From Bacteroidaceae bacterium (lineage in GTDB: Bacteria > Bacteroidota > Bacteroidia > Bacteroidales > Bacteroidaceae), in the NCBI GenBank assembly GCA_024697785.1, contig JAILEU010000195.1, positions 1-38,727 of the forward strand: a stretch of DNA of 38,727 nucleotides, read 5' to 3'. This document shows, in pieces, positions 1 to 6,336 of the stretch. Each line of letters opens with the position of its first letter. The first letter of the stretch is position 1. A program made the position numbers and the translations under genes. The notes beneath the pieces are model-generated. The model was not told the DNA's origin and ran no database searches. It worked only from the letters and a program-made list of their open reading frames with translations.

Positions 1-787
1 TACCGTGTCAGGACAACTCGAAGGCGAACTGGCAGCCACAGCCTTAGGTAAGATTTACACCTTCGGCCCCACCTTCCGTGCCGAGAATTCCAACACCACG
101 CGCCACCTGGCCGAGTTCTGGATGATTGAGCCCGAGATGGCCTTCTACGATCTTGACGACCTCACGGCGCTCGAAGAAGAGTTCATCAAGTACTGCGTCC
201 GCTGGGCCCTCGACAACTGTGCCGACGACCTCGCCTTCCTGAATAAGATGGTCGATTCCGGCCTGCTGGAGCGACTGAACCACGTCGTCGAGACTCCCTT
301 CGTCCGCCTGCCCTACACCGAGGGCATCCGCATCCTCGAAGAGGCGGTCAGCAAGGGGCAGAAGTTCGAGTTCCCCATCTACTGGGGCTGCGACCTCGCC
401 AGCGAGCACGAGCGCTACCTCGTCGAGCACCATTTCAAGGCTCCTGTCATCATGACCGACTACCCGAAAGAGATCAAGGCTTTCTACATGAAGCAGAATG
501 CCGACGGCAAGACCGTCCAGGGTACCGACGTCCTCTTTCCCCAGATTGGCGAGATTATCGGCGGCAGCGTCCGCGAAGAGAACTACGACAAACTGATGGC
601 CCGCATCGACGAGCTCCACATCCCCATGAAGGACATGTGGTGGTATCTCGACACGCGCCGTTACGGCACCTGCCCCCACGCCGGCTTCGGCCTCGGCTTC
701 GAGCGCCTGCTGCTCTTCGTCACCGGCATGCAGAACATCCGCGACGTCATCCCCTTCCCCCGCACCCCCGGCCAGGCCGCGTTCTGA
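1..787 (+). CDS. asnS: Asparaginyl-tRNA synthetase, 3' part (5' end outside window)
   Basis: The class II aminoacyl-tRNA synthetase that charges tRNA-Asn in the cytoplasm. Only the C-terminal catalytic core, about 261 codons, is inside the window. The reading frame is open from base 2, and the GTG at position 5 is an internal valine in a TVSGQLEGE context, not a start. Class II motif 2 is visible as [16 protein letters not shown] followed by EPE. Motif 3 is visible near the C-terminus as [12 protein letters not shown]. Length and order to the stop at 785-787 look normal for AsnS. A strong intrinsic terminator follows, so the gene is separated from the ribosomal operon downstream. AspS and LysS are related, but the [12 protein letters not shown] signature fits AsnS. 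Confidence 0.96.
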   Translation, partial: TVSGQLEGELAATALGKIYTFGPTFRAENSNTTRHLAEFWMIEPEMAFYDLDDLTALEEEFIKYCVRWALDNCADDLAFLNKMVDSGLLERLNHVVETPFVRLPYTEGIRILEEAVSKGQKFEFPIYWGCDLASEHERYLVEHHFKAPVIMTDYPKEIKAFYMKQNADGKTVQGTDVLFPQIGEIIGGSVREENYDKLMARIDELHIPMKDMWWYLDTRRYGTCPHAGFGLGFERLLLFVTGMQNIRDVIPFPRTPGQAAF

Positions 788-814
788 CGCGCCGCGCCAT
801 TCCCATCGTCCAGT

Positions 815-850
815 CCAGCGACAGTTTTTTCACGTCGCTGGGCTTTTTTC
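815..850 (+). terminator. Intrinsic terminator of asnS
   Basis: A perfect 8-bp stem (CCAGCGAC at 815-822 with GTCGCTGG at 834-841) is followed by six T at 844-849. It lies 28 bases after the asnS stop codon. Confidence 0.85.
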
Positions 851-917
851 TCGGGTAAACGATTATCCTAACGACCGAATTGGGTAAAAGGAGGAAAATA
901 AAAAAATGGCCGAAAAA

Positions 918-949
918 TTTGGCTACTTGAGTGGAAAAGAGTACCTTTG
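918..949 (+). promoter_or_regulatory. Bacteroidetes-type promoter of the rplM operon
   Basis: TTTG at 918-921, then 20 bases, then TACCTTTG at 942-949. This is an exact match to the Bacteroidetes sigma-ABfr consensus TTTG-N19-21-TAnnTTTG. Transcription should start near 956, which leaves a leader of about 180 nt before rplM. Confidence 0.75.
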
Positions 950-955
950 CAAGCC

Positions 956-1135
956 GATTATTATCTGCCTTTGAATAAAAGGCTAAGAATGAGCGCGCTA
1001 AGTGAAAAACGAGGCACTCTGCGATGTGTATTAGCCTGCGCATCGGAGGGGAAAACGCTCAGGGCAAGGGCGGACCGTGAGGCCGGCCGGAGCAAAAAAG
1101 AAAAAAACGTTAGTAGTAACAATTAAAAAGAAGAA
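956..1135 (+). promoter_or_regulatory. Structured 5' leader of rplM-rpsI, candidate ribosomal-protein autoregulatory element
   Basis: The 788-1135 gap holds the asnS terminator, the promoter and this leader. A 7-bp hairpin is visible: CGATGTG at 1022-1028 pairs with CGCATCG at 1039-1045 with one G-U pair and a 10-nt loop. It is followed by a GC-rich patch (GGCCGGCCGG, about 1081-1090) and an A-rich run to the start codon. Leaders bound by their own ribosomal protein are known for many r-protein operons. That this one binds L13 is inference from position only. Confidence 0.4.
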
Positions 1136-1597
1136 ATGGACACATTAAGTTACAAGACCGTATCGGTGAACCGCGAGACCGCCACGAAGGAGTGGGTGGT
1201 CGTCGACGCTACCGACCAGGTACTGGGTCGCCTTGGCACGAAGGTTGCCAAACTGCTGCGCGGCAAGTACAAACCTAATTTCACCCCTCATGTCGATTGT
1301 GGTGACAACGTCATCATCATTAATGCCGACAAGGTTCGCCTGACCGGCAACAAGTGGACGGACCGCGTCTATCTGCGCTACTCGGGCTATCCCGGCGGCC
1401 AGTATGAGTTCTCGCCCGCCGAGCTGAAGGCTCGTCCCAACGGCACGGAGCGTCTCGTGAAGAAGGTCGTCAAGGGTATGCTGCCCAAGAACAAGCTGGG
1501 CGCCAAGCAGCTCGACAACCTCTACGTGTATGAAGGTGCTGAGCATCCCCATCAGGCTCAGAGCCCCAAGGCAATCGATATTAACACGCTCAAATAA
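1136..1597 (+). CDS. rplM: Large ribosomal subunit protein uL13
   Basis: A primary-binding protein of the 50S subunit. The 153-residue product matches the usual length for Bacteroidetes L13. The N-terminal WVVVDATDQVLGRLGTKVAK segment and the following RGKYKPNFTPHVDCGDNVII stretch are typical of the family. The ATG at 1136 follows an A-rich stretch with no Shine-Dalgarno sequence, as usual for this phylum. It is first in the cluster, and rpsI starts 11 bases after its stop. L13-S9 pairing is near universal in bacteria, and the two are almost certainly co-transcribed from the promoter at 918-949. Confidence 0.97.
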   Translation: MDTLSYKTVSVNRETATKEWVVVDATDQVLGRLGTKVAKLLRGKYKPNFTPHVDCGDNVIIINADKVRLTGNKWTDRVYLRYSGYPGGQYEFSPAELKARPNGTERLVKKVVKGMLPKNKLGAKQLDNLYVYEGAEHPHQAQSPKAIDINTLK

Positions 1598-1608
1598 GAA
1601 AAGAAACA

Positions 1609-1995
1609 ATGGAAGTAGTAAATGCATTAGGCAGACGCAAGAGCGCTGTTGCCCGCGTGTATGTGAAAGAGGGCAACGGACAGATCACAATCAACAAGCG
1701 TGACTTGACGCAGTATTTCCCCTCCACCATCCTGCAGTATGTGGTTAAGCAGCCGCTGAACAAACTGGAGGTTGCCGAGAAGTACGACATCAACGTGAAC
1801 GTTTTCGGTGGCGGTTTCACGGGCCAGAGCCAGGCCATCCGTCTGGGCATCGCCCGCGCGCTGGTGAAGATCTACCCCGACGACAAGAAGACGCTCCGCA
1901 GTGAAGGTTTCATGACACGCGACGCCCGCGAGGTCGAGCGCAAGAAGCCGGGCCGCCCCAAGGCACGCCGCAGATTCCAGTTCAGCAAACGTTAA
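1609..1995 (+). CDS. rpsI: Small ribosomal subunit protein uS9
   Basis: A 30S head protein whose C-terminal tail reaches the P-site tRNA. The 128-residue product opens with NALGRRKSAVARVYVKEGNG and ends in the basic tail characteristic of S9 (KKPGRPKARRRFQFSKR, with the terminal K-R at the very end). Length and both ends agree with the family. It sits 11 bases after rplM with no promoter visible between them. The next gene, rpsB, is 143 bases away behind a structured spacer. Confidence 0.97.
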   Translation: MEVVNALGRRKSAVARVYVKEGNGQITINKRDLTQYFPSTILQYVVKQPLNKLEVAEKYDINVNVFGGGFTGQSQAIRLGIARALVKIYPDDKKTLRSEGFMTRDAREVERKKPGRPKARRRFQFSKR

Positions 1996-2036
1996 TCGGA
2001 CTTTTTGCTGCCTGAACGGAATCCCGTGTTTAGCAT

Positions 2037-2082
2037 CCAAACCGCTTCGACTCTCCGCATAGCGGGATTACCCGGCGGTTGG
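2037..2082 (+). promoter_or_regulatory. Structured element upstream of rpsB
   Basis: In the 143-base spacer between rpsI and rpsB, CCAA-A-CCGC at 2037-2045 pairs with GCGGTTGG at 2075-2082 (8 pairs, one bulged A). Inside it, CCGC at 2055-2058 pairs with GCGG at 2062-2065, or alternatively CGGG at 2063-2066 pairs with CCCG at 2071-2074. No T-run follows, so it is not a terminator. Position suggests an S2-operon leader, which is inference. Confidence 0.35.
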
Positions 2083-2138
2083 TAAAAAAACGTATTTTAC
2101 AAAAAGGAAAGTAAACAAATTCAAACCAAACATCATCT

Positions 2139-3020
2139 ATGTCAAGAACAGATTTCGACACTTTATTGGAGGCTGGTTGCCACTTTGGCCACCTCAAGCG
2201 TAAATGGAACCCCGCCATGGCTCCCTACATCTTCATGGAGCGCAACGGCATCCACATCATCGACCTCCACAAGACCGTGGCCATGATCGACACGGCCGCA
2301 GAGGCTCTCAAGCAGATTGCCAAGTCAGGTAAGCGGATCCTCTTTGTTGCTACTAAGAAACAGGCTAAGGAAGTGCTCGCCGAGAAGGCCAGCGCCATCG
2401 GCATGCCCTACGTCATCGAGCGTTGGCCGGGCGGCATGCTCACCAACTTCCCCACCATCCGCAAGGCTGTGAAGAAGATGGCTACCATCGACAAACTCAC
2501 CGAGGACGGCACGTACAAGAACCTCAGCAAGCGCGAGATGCTGCAGATCACCCGCCAGCGCGAGAAGCTTGAGAAGAACCTGGGCTCCATCGCCGACCTG
2601 ACCCGTCTGCCCGCCGCCCTGTTCGTGGTCGACGTGCTGAAGGAGCAGATTGCCGTGCGCGAGGCTAACCGTCTGGGCATCCCCGTGTTCGGTATCGTCG
2701 ATACCAATAGCGACCCCTCGAACATCGATTTCGTCATCCCCGCCAACGACGACGCCACCAAGTCCGTCGAGGTTATCCTCGACGCCTGCTGCGCAGCCAT
2801 CGCCGAAGGTCTGGAGGAGCGTAAGATCGAGAAGCTCGACCAGGCAGAGCCCGCCGAGGAAGAGGAGAACGACGAGCGCGAGGCCGGCCGCCGCGAGCGT
2901 CCCCGCCGTGAGCGCACCCGACGCGCACGCATCGAGCGTCCCGCTGCTGCCGAAGAGGCTGCTCCCGCCGAGGAGGAAGAGGCTCCCGCTGCCGAGGCTG
3001 AAGCTCCCGAAGCCGAGTAA
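2139..3020 (+). CDS. rpsB: Small ribosomal subunit protein uS2 with charged C-terminal tail
   Basis: A 30S protein assembled late, near S1. Residues 1 to about 225 are a normal S2: GCHFGHLKRKWNPAMAPYIF near the N-terminus, then the coiled-coil region and FVVDVLKEQIAVREANRLGI. From about residue 226 to 293 the protein continues as a low-complexity tail. The tail is first acidic (EEEENDERE), then Arg-rich (RRERPRRERTRRAR), then Ala/Pro/Glu-rich. S2 is commonly near 240-280 residues, so this tail is long. The downstream neighbour is tsf, as is usual, and the operon probably continues through the short heptamer-repeat spacer at 3018-3059. Confidence 0.96.
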   Translation: MSRTDFDTLLEAGCHFGHLKRKWNPAMAPYIFMERNGIHIIDLHKTVAMIDTAAEALKQIAKSGKRILFVATKKQAKEVLAEKASAIGMPYVIERWPGGMLTNFPTIRKAVKKMATIDKLTEDGTYKNLSKREMLQITRQREKLEKNLGSIADLTRLPAALFVVDVLKEQIAVREANRLGIPVFGIVDTNSDPSNIDFVIPANDDATKSVEVILDACCAAIAEGLEERKIEKLDQAEPAEEEENDEREAGRRERPRRERTRRARIERPAAAEEAAPAEEEEAPAAEAEAPEAE

Positions 3021-3059
3021 CCCCTAACCCCTAAACTCTAACCCCTAAACACTAATTTA
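3018..3059 (+). repeat. Heptamer tandem array TAACCCC x6 between rpsB and tsf
   Basis: Six consecutive 7-bp units starting with the rpsB stop codon: TAACCCC, TAACCCC, TAAACTC, TAACCCC, TAAACAC, TAATTTA. The array fills the whole spacer up to two bases before the tsf ATG. Confidence 0.8.
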
Positions 3060-3061
3060 CA

Positions 3062-4057
3062 ATGGCTGTAAGTATAGCAGATATTCAGAAGCTCCGCAAG
3101 ATGTCAGGCGCCGGTTTGGCCGACTGCAAGAAGGCCCTTGAAGAGGCTGAGAGCGATTTCGACAAAGCAATGGAAATCATCCGCAAGCGTGGTCAGGCCA
3201 TCGCCGCCAAGCGTAGCGACCGCGACGCCTCCGAAGGCTGCGTCCTCGTGAAGGTCGACGGCACGTTCGGTGCCATCATCGCCCTCAAGTGCGAGACCGA
3301 CTTCGTGGCTTCCAACGCCGATTTCATCAAGTTGGCTCAGGACATCCTCGACGCCGCCGTTGCCGCCCGCTGCAAGACCCTCGAAGAGGTCAACGCCCTC
3401 CCCATGGGCGACATGACCATCGCCGAGGCCGTTACCGCCCGTAGTGGTGTCACCGGCGAGAAGATGGAACTCGATGGCTACATGACCCTCGAGGCTCCCG
3501 CCCTTGCCAGCTACAACCACATGGGCAAGAACTTCCTCTGCACCCTCGTCGCCTTCAACAAGGAGATGGCCAACGAAGCTGCCGGTCACGAAGTGGCCAT
3601 GCAGGTTGCCGCCATGAACCCTGTCGCCGTTGACGAGGCCTCCGTCCCCGCCGAGGTCATAGAGCGTGAAAAGACCGTTGCCATCGAGAAGACCAAGCTC
3701 GAACAATGCCAGAAGGCTGTCGAGGCTGCCCTCAAGAAGGCCGGTTACAACCTCTATACCGCCGAGAACGAAGAGCACATCGCCGAAGGCATCGCCAAGG
3801 GTTACATCACCGAGGCACAGGCCGACGACATCCGTCGCATCAAGACCGAGGTTTTCGAGCAGAAGGCTGCCACCCTGCCCGCACAGATGGTCGAGAACAT
3901 CGCCAAGGGCCGTATGGCTAAGTTCTACAAAGAGAACTGCCTCCTCAATCAGGACTACATCCAGGACACGAAGATCACCGTGGCCGACTTCCTGAAGAAA
4001 GAGGAGAAGGACCTCACCGTTACCGCCTTCCGCCGCTTCAGCCTTCGCGCCGAGTAA
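3062..4057 (+). CDS. tsf: Elongation factor Ts
   Basis: The guanine-nucleotide exchange factor for EF-Tu in the cytoplasm. The 331-residue product begins with a UBA-like domain (IQKLRKMSGAGLADCKKALE). It contains the EF-Tu-contacting TDFVA motif (CETDFVASNADF, about residues 79-90) and the dimerisation core with YNLYTAENEEHIAEGIAKGY. Length fits Bacteroidetes EF-Ts, which is longer than the E. coli protein. It follows rpsB, its normal partner, and ends at a clear intrinsic terminator. Confidence 0.97.
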   Translation: MAVSIADIQKLRKMSGAGLADCKKALEEAESDFDKAMEIIRKRGQAIAAKRSDRDASEGCVLVKVDGTFGAIIALKCETDFVASNADFIKLAQDILDAAVAARCKTLEEVNALPMGDMTIAEAVTARSGVTGEKMELDGYMTLEAPALASYNHMGKNFLCTLVAFNKEMANEAAGHEVAMQVAAMNPVAVDEASVPAEVIEREKTVAIEKTKLEQCQKAVEAALKKAGYNLYTAENEEHIAEGIAKGYITEAQADDIRRIKTEVFEQKAATLPAQMVENIAKGRMAKFYKENCLLNQDYIQDTKITVADFLKKEEKDLTVTAFRRFSLRAE

Positions 4058-4090
4058 TCCGCACGAGGCAATCGCCAAGCAAGGCAATCC

Positions 4091-4133
4091 CATTGGGGCG
4101 TGACCATCCGGGCATGCCCCAATGCCTTTTTTT
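4091..4133 (+). terminator. Intrinsic terminator of the rpsB-tsf operon
   Basis: CATTGGGGC at 4091-4099 pairs perfectly with GCCCCAATG at 4116-4124, followed by seven T at 4127-4133. It is 33 bases after the tsf stop. Confidence 0.85.
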
Positions 4134-4136
4134 ATT

Positions 4137-4228
4137 CCACTACGCTGGCGCCATAGCCCACTACGCTGGCGCCATAGCCCACTACGCTGGCGCCGCAACG
4201 CACTACGTTAGCGCCACGACCCACTACG
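4137..4228. repeat. 21-bp tandem repeat, 4.4 copies
   Basis: Units at 4137-4157, 4158-4178, 4179-4199, 4200-4220 and a partial one at 4221-4228. The first two are identical. Each unit contains CACTACGCTGGCGCCATAGC or a close variant, with the 8-bp palindrome TGGCGCCA at its centre in the first two. It begins right after the tsf terminator T-run. Because 21 is a multiple of 3, both strands read through it as 7-residue peptide repeats, but no credible gene is present. Confidence 0.85.
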
Positions 4229-4389
4229 TTTTTTTTAGAGTAGCGATGGATGCAAAAAACATGAAAAAAACGAAAAGACTTTTTGCGAGTAAGGAGGGGG
4301 TAACGCATCGGAAAAAGGGGCCAAAGCACGATTTTTAGGCCTTTTAGAGCCGTATTTTGCGCCTTTTTCCCCTCTTTCGGGCCTTGCAA

Positions 4390-4689
4390 CTGAAACGCTC
4401 AATGGTCAACATTTTTGTATACTATTGTCTTTCTGTCTTTTAGAAGATGAAAAACAATCGAGCGTTTCAGTTTCAGTTGTTTCAGTTATTATTTAAAGGG
4501 TAACCTTTTCTTTTTATATATATATAATATTTATATAATATATTGATTATTAATAATATATATAATAAAAAAGGAGGCTTTAGAGAGATGTGATACCTTC
4601 AAAAAAAACTGAAACAACTGAAACGCTTACATGTAACAGATTCTAATTCAGGACTATAATCAAAAAAAGTGCGTTACACAGCGTTTCAG
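4390..4689. repeat. AT-rich island bounded by inverted CTGAAACGC motifs
   Basis: The non-coding gap 4058-4886 holds the tsf terminator, the 21-bp repeat, this island and the GH8 promoter. The motif CTGAAACGC occurs four times in alternating orientation: 4390-4398 (+), 4462-4470 (-), 4618-4626 (+) and 4681-4689 (-). The middle pair extends to a 19-bp inverted repeat, with a 6-base insertion (TTTCAG) in the left arm: left arm 4462-4486, right arm 4608-4626. Between them is about 120 bp of extreme AT richness (4502-4570 is nearly all A and T) in an otherwise GC-rich genome. No open frame of note is present. It resembles a miniature inverted-repeat element or a strong cruciform. The identity is unknown. 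Confidence 0.6.
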
Positions 4690-4775
4690 ATTGTGTCAAA
4701 AAGCCAAAAACCGACCCCTAAACATGGCTTTTCTCGCTCAAAAGTCGTGTGGTCATTATCTTTTAGGGGTATTTT

Positions 4776-4807
4776 TTGCGCTTTCAAAAGATACACTTTA
4801 TCTTTGC
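4776..4807 (+). promoter_or_regulatory. Bacteroidetes-type promoter of the GH8-GH43 pair
   Basis: TTTG at 4776-4779, 20 bases, TATCTTTG at 4800-4807: an exact consensus match. The predicted start near 4814 gives a leader of about 70 nt before the GH8 ATG. Confidence 0.75.
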
Positions 4808-4886
4808 AGTCGGAAACGTAAAGCTACATGATTACCGGCGCGACTGCGCGAGGTGAAACCATATAAACCATAAACCGTACAGAACG

Positions 4887-6281
4887 ATGAAACGATTCAA
4901 CCTCTACATCCTCCTCGGCCTTTCGGCCATCCTTTTCACGTCCTGCGGCGGACATCCGAAGGGTGCGAAACAGCAAAACTACACCCCCTGGACAAAGGGT
5001 GCCTTCGAGACGGGCCGTTACAGGAACGTGTTTGTCGAGATGGGCTACGAGCCTGCCGCCGTCGAGGCTAAGCTGAAGGAAGTGTTCAACGACGTGTTCC
5101 GCGGTCCCGACAAGGTCTATTTCGAAGTGGGCGACTCGATGGCTTACGTCAGCGACATCAAGAACCACGACGCCCGCACGGAGGGCATGTCATACGGCAT
5201 GATGATTGCCGTGCAGTTTGGCGAGAAGGACATCTTCGACCGCCTGTGGCGCTGGAGCCGTAAGTACATGCAGCACCAGCAGGGGCCGCGCGAGGGCTAT
5301 TTCGCCTGGAGCTGCCGTACCGATGGCACCCACAATAGCGACGGCGCCGCCAGCGACGGCGAGCTCTACTTCATCACCGCCCTCCTCTTCGCCTCGAACC
5401 GTTGGGGCGACGACACGGGCATCGACTACAAGGCCGAGGCGCGGCGCATCCTCGACGCCGTCCAGCCACGCGAATACACCCCTCAGGCGCCGCCCGCCGG
5501 TTTCGGCGGACAACAGCCCCAAGGACCCCGGCAGATGTATCTCATCGACCCCGCCACGAAGCTCATCACCTTCACCCCCGACGGCTGGGGACAGCGCTTC
5601 ACCGACCCCAGCTACCACGTGCCCGCCTTCTACGAGGTGTGGGCCAAATGGGCCGACGACGGCCGAAGCGACCATTGGTACGAGTGTGCCCGCCTGAGCC
5701 GCGAGTTCATGCACAAGTGTGTCAACCCGCAGACGGGCCTGAACCCCGACCAATGCCAGTTCGACGGCAGCGAGATGCCCATGCCGCGATTCCCCGGCAT
5801 GCCCCAGCGCCCGCAGGGCGAGGCGCCACGGCGGTCAGGCAACAACAATTTCCGCTATGACTCATGGCGCGTGCCCATGAACATGGCCCTCGACTACGAG
5901 TGGAGCTGTGCCGACGGCGAGTGGCAGCGGCAGTATGGCGAGACGATTCAGAACTTCTTCTATGCACAGGGCATCGACACGTTCCTCGACCAGTACCGCA
6001 CCGACGGCACCCTGCCCGAGGACGACGAGATACTCGGCGCCGGCGGCTTCCGCAAGCTGCGCCACAGCATCGGCCTTGTCGCCACCACGGCTGCCGCGTC
6101 GGTAATGTGCTCGCATCCCAAAAGCAAGGAGTTTGTCGATGCGCTTTGGAACGCCCGCCATGTGCCCTTCGATGACGGCTACTTCGACGCTTATTATGAC
6201 GGTCTGCTCCGCCTCTTCGCCTTCATGCACCTCAGCGGCAACTACCGCATCATCACTCCTGCCTCCGGCGCTTCCCGTTGA
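4887..6281 (+). CDS. Glycoside hydrolase family 8 lipoprotein, probable reducing-end xylose-releasing exo-oligoxylanase or related beta-1,4-glycanase
   Basis: A predicted outer-membrane or periplasmic lipoprotein: residues 1-20 form a lipoprotein signal with lipobox LFTSC and Cys20. GH8 hallmarks are present: general acid Glu99 in RTEGMSYGMM, an aromatic segment GYFAWSCRTDGT, SDGAASDGELYF with Asp147, and FRYDSWRVP with Asp315, a likely base or substrate contact. GH8 enzymes invert beta-1,4 linkages in xylan, cellulose, chitosan or lichenan. The adjacent GH43 points to xylo-oligosaccharides, but this is inference. Two Pro/Gly/Gln-rich stretches (about residues 190-206 and 284-309) interrupt the fold and look like surface insertions. 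The 464-residue length is slightly above family norms. A consensus promoter lies upstream, and GH43 follows after 55 bases with no terminator. Confidence 0.88.
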   Translation: MKRFNLYILLGLSAILFTSCGGHPKGAKQQNYTPWTKGAFETGRYRNVFVEMGYEPAAVEAKLKEVFNDVFRGPDKVYFEVGDSMAYVSDIKNHDARTEGMSYGMMIAVQFGEKDIFDRLWRWSRKYMQHQQGPREGYFAWSCRTDGTHNSDGAASDGELYFITALLFASNRWGDDTGIDYKAEARRILDAVQPREYTPQAPPAGFGGQQPQGPRQMYLIDPATKLITFTPDGWGQRFTDPSYHVPAFYEVWAKWADDGRSDHWYECARLSREFMHKCVNPQTGLNPDQCQFDGSEMPMPRFPGMPQRPQGEAPRRSGNNNFRYDSWRVPMNMALDYEWSCADGEWQRQYGETIQNFFYAQGIDTFLDQYRTDGTLPEDDEILGAGGFRKLRHSIGLVATTAAASVMCSHPKSKEFVDALWNARHVPFDDGYFDAYYDGLLRLFAFMHLSGNYRIITPASGASR

Positions 6282-6336
6282 CAGAACGTCAAGGCCCTTT
6301 GCGAGTAAGATGAACCATCATTTCTGACGTCCAAAA

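Noticed and set aside
906-974. A 22-codon open frame (starting MAEKFGYLSG) with a GGAGG site 11 bases upstream, before rplM
   Set aside because: The strong promoter at 918-949 lies inside it, and upstream transcription ends at the asnS terminator, so it is unlikely to be transcribed as a whole. The spacing to the ATG is also long.
4137-4228. A CRISPR-like array (also considered for 29015-29119)
   Set aside because: The units are contiguous 21-bp copies without unique spacers of normal length, and no cas gene is present.
4093-4338. An 81-residue plus-strand frame and an 85-residue minus-strand frame with 7-residue peptide repeats
   Set aside because: The peptide repeats only reflect the 21-bp DNA repeat, which is a multiple of three. 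The plus frame starts with TTG inside the tsf terminator stem. No initiation signal is present.
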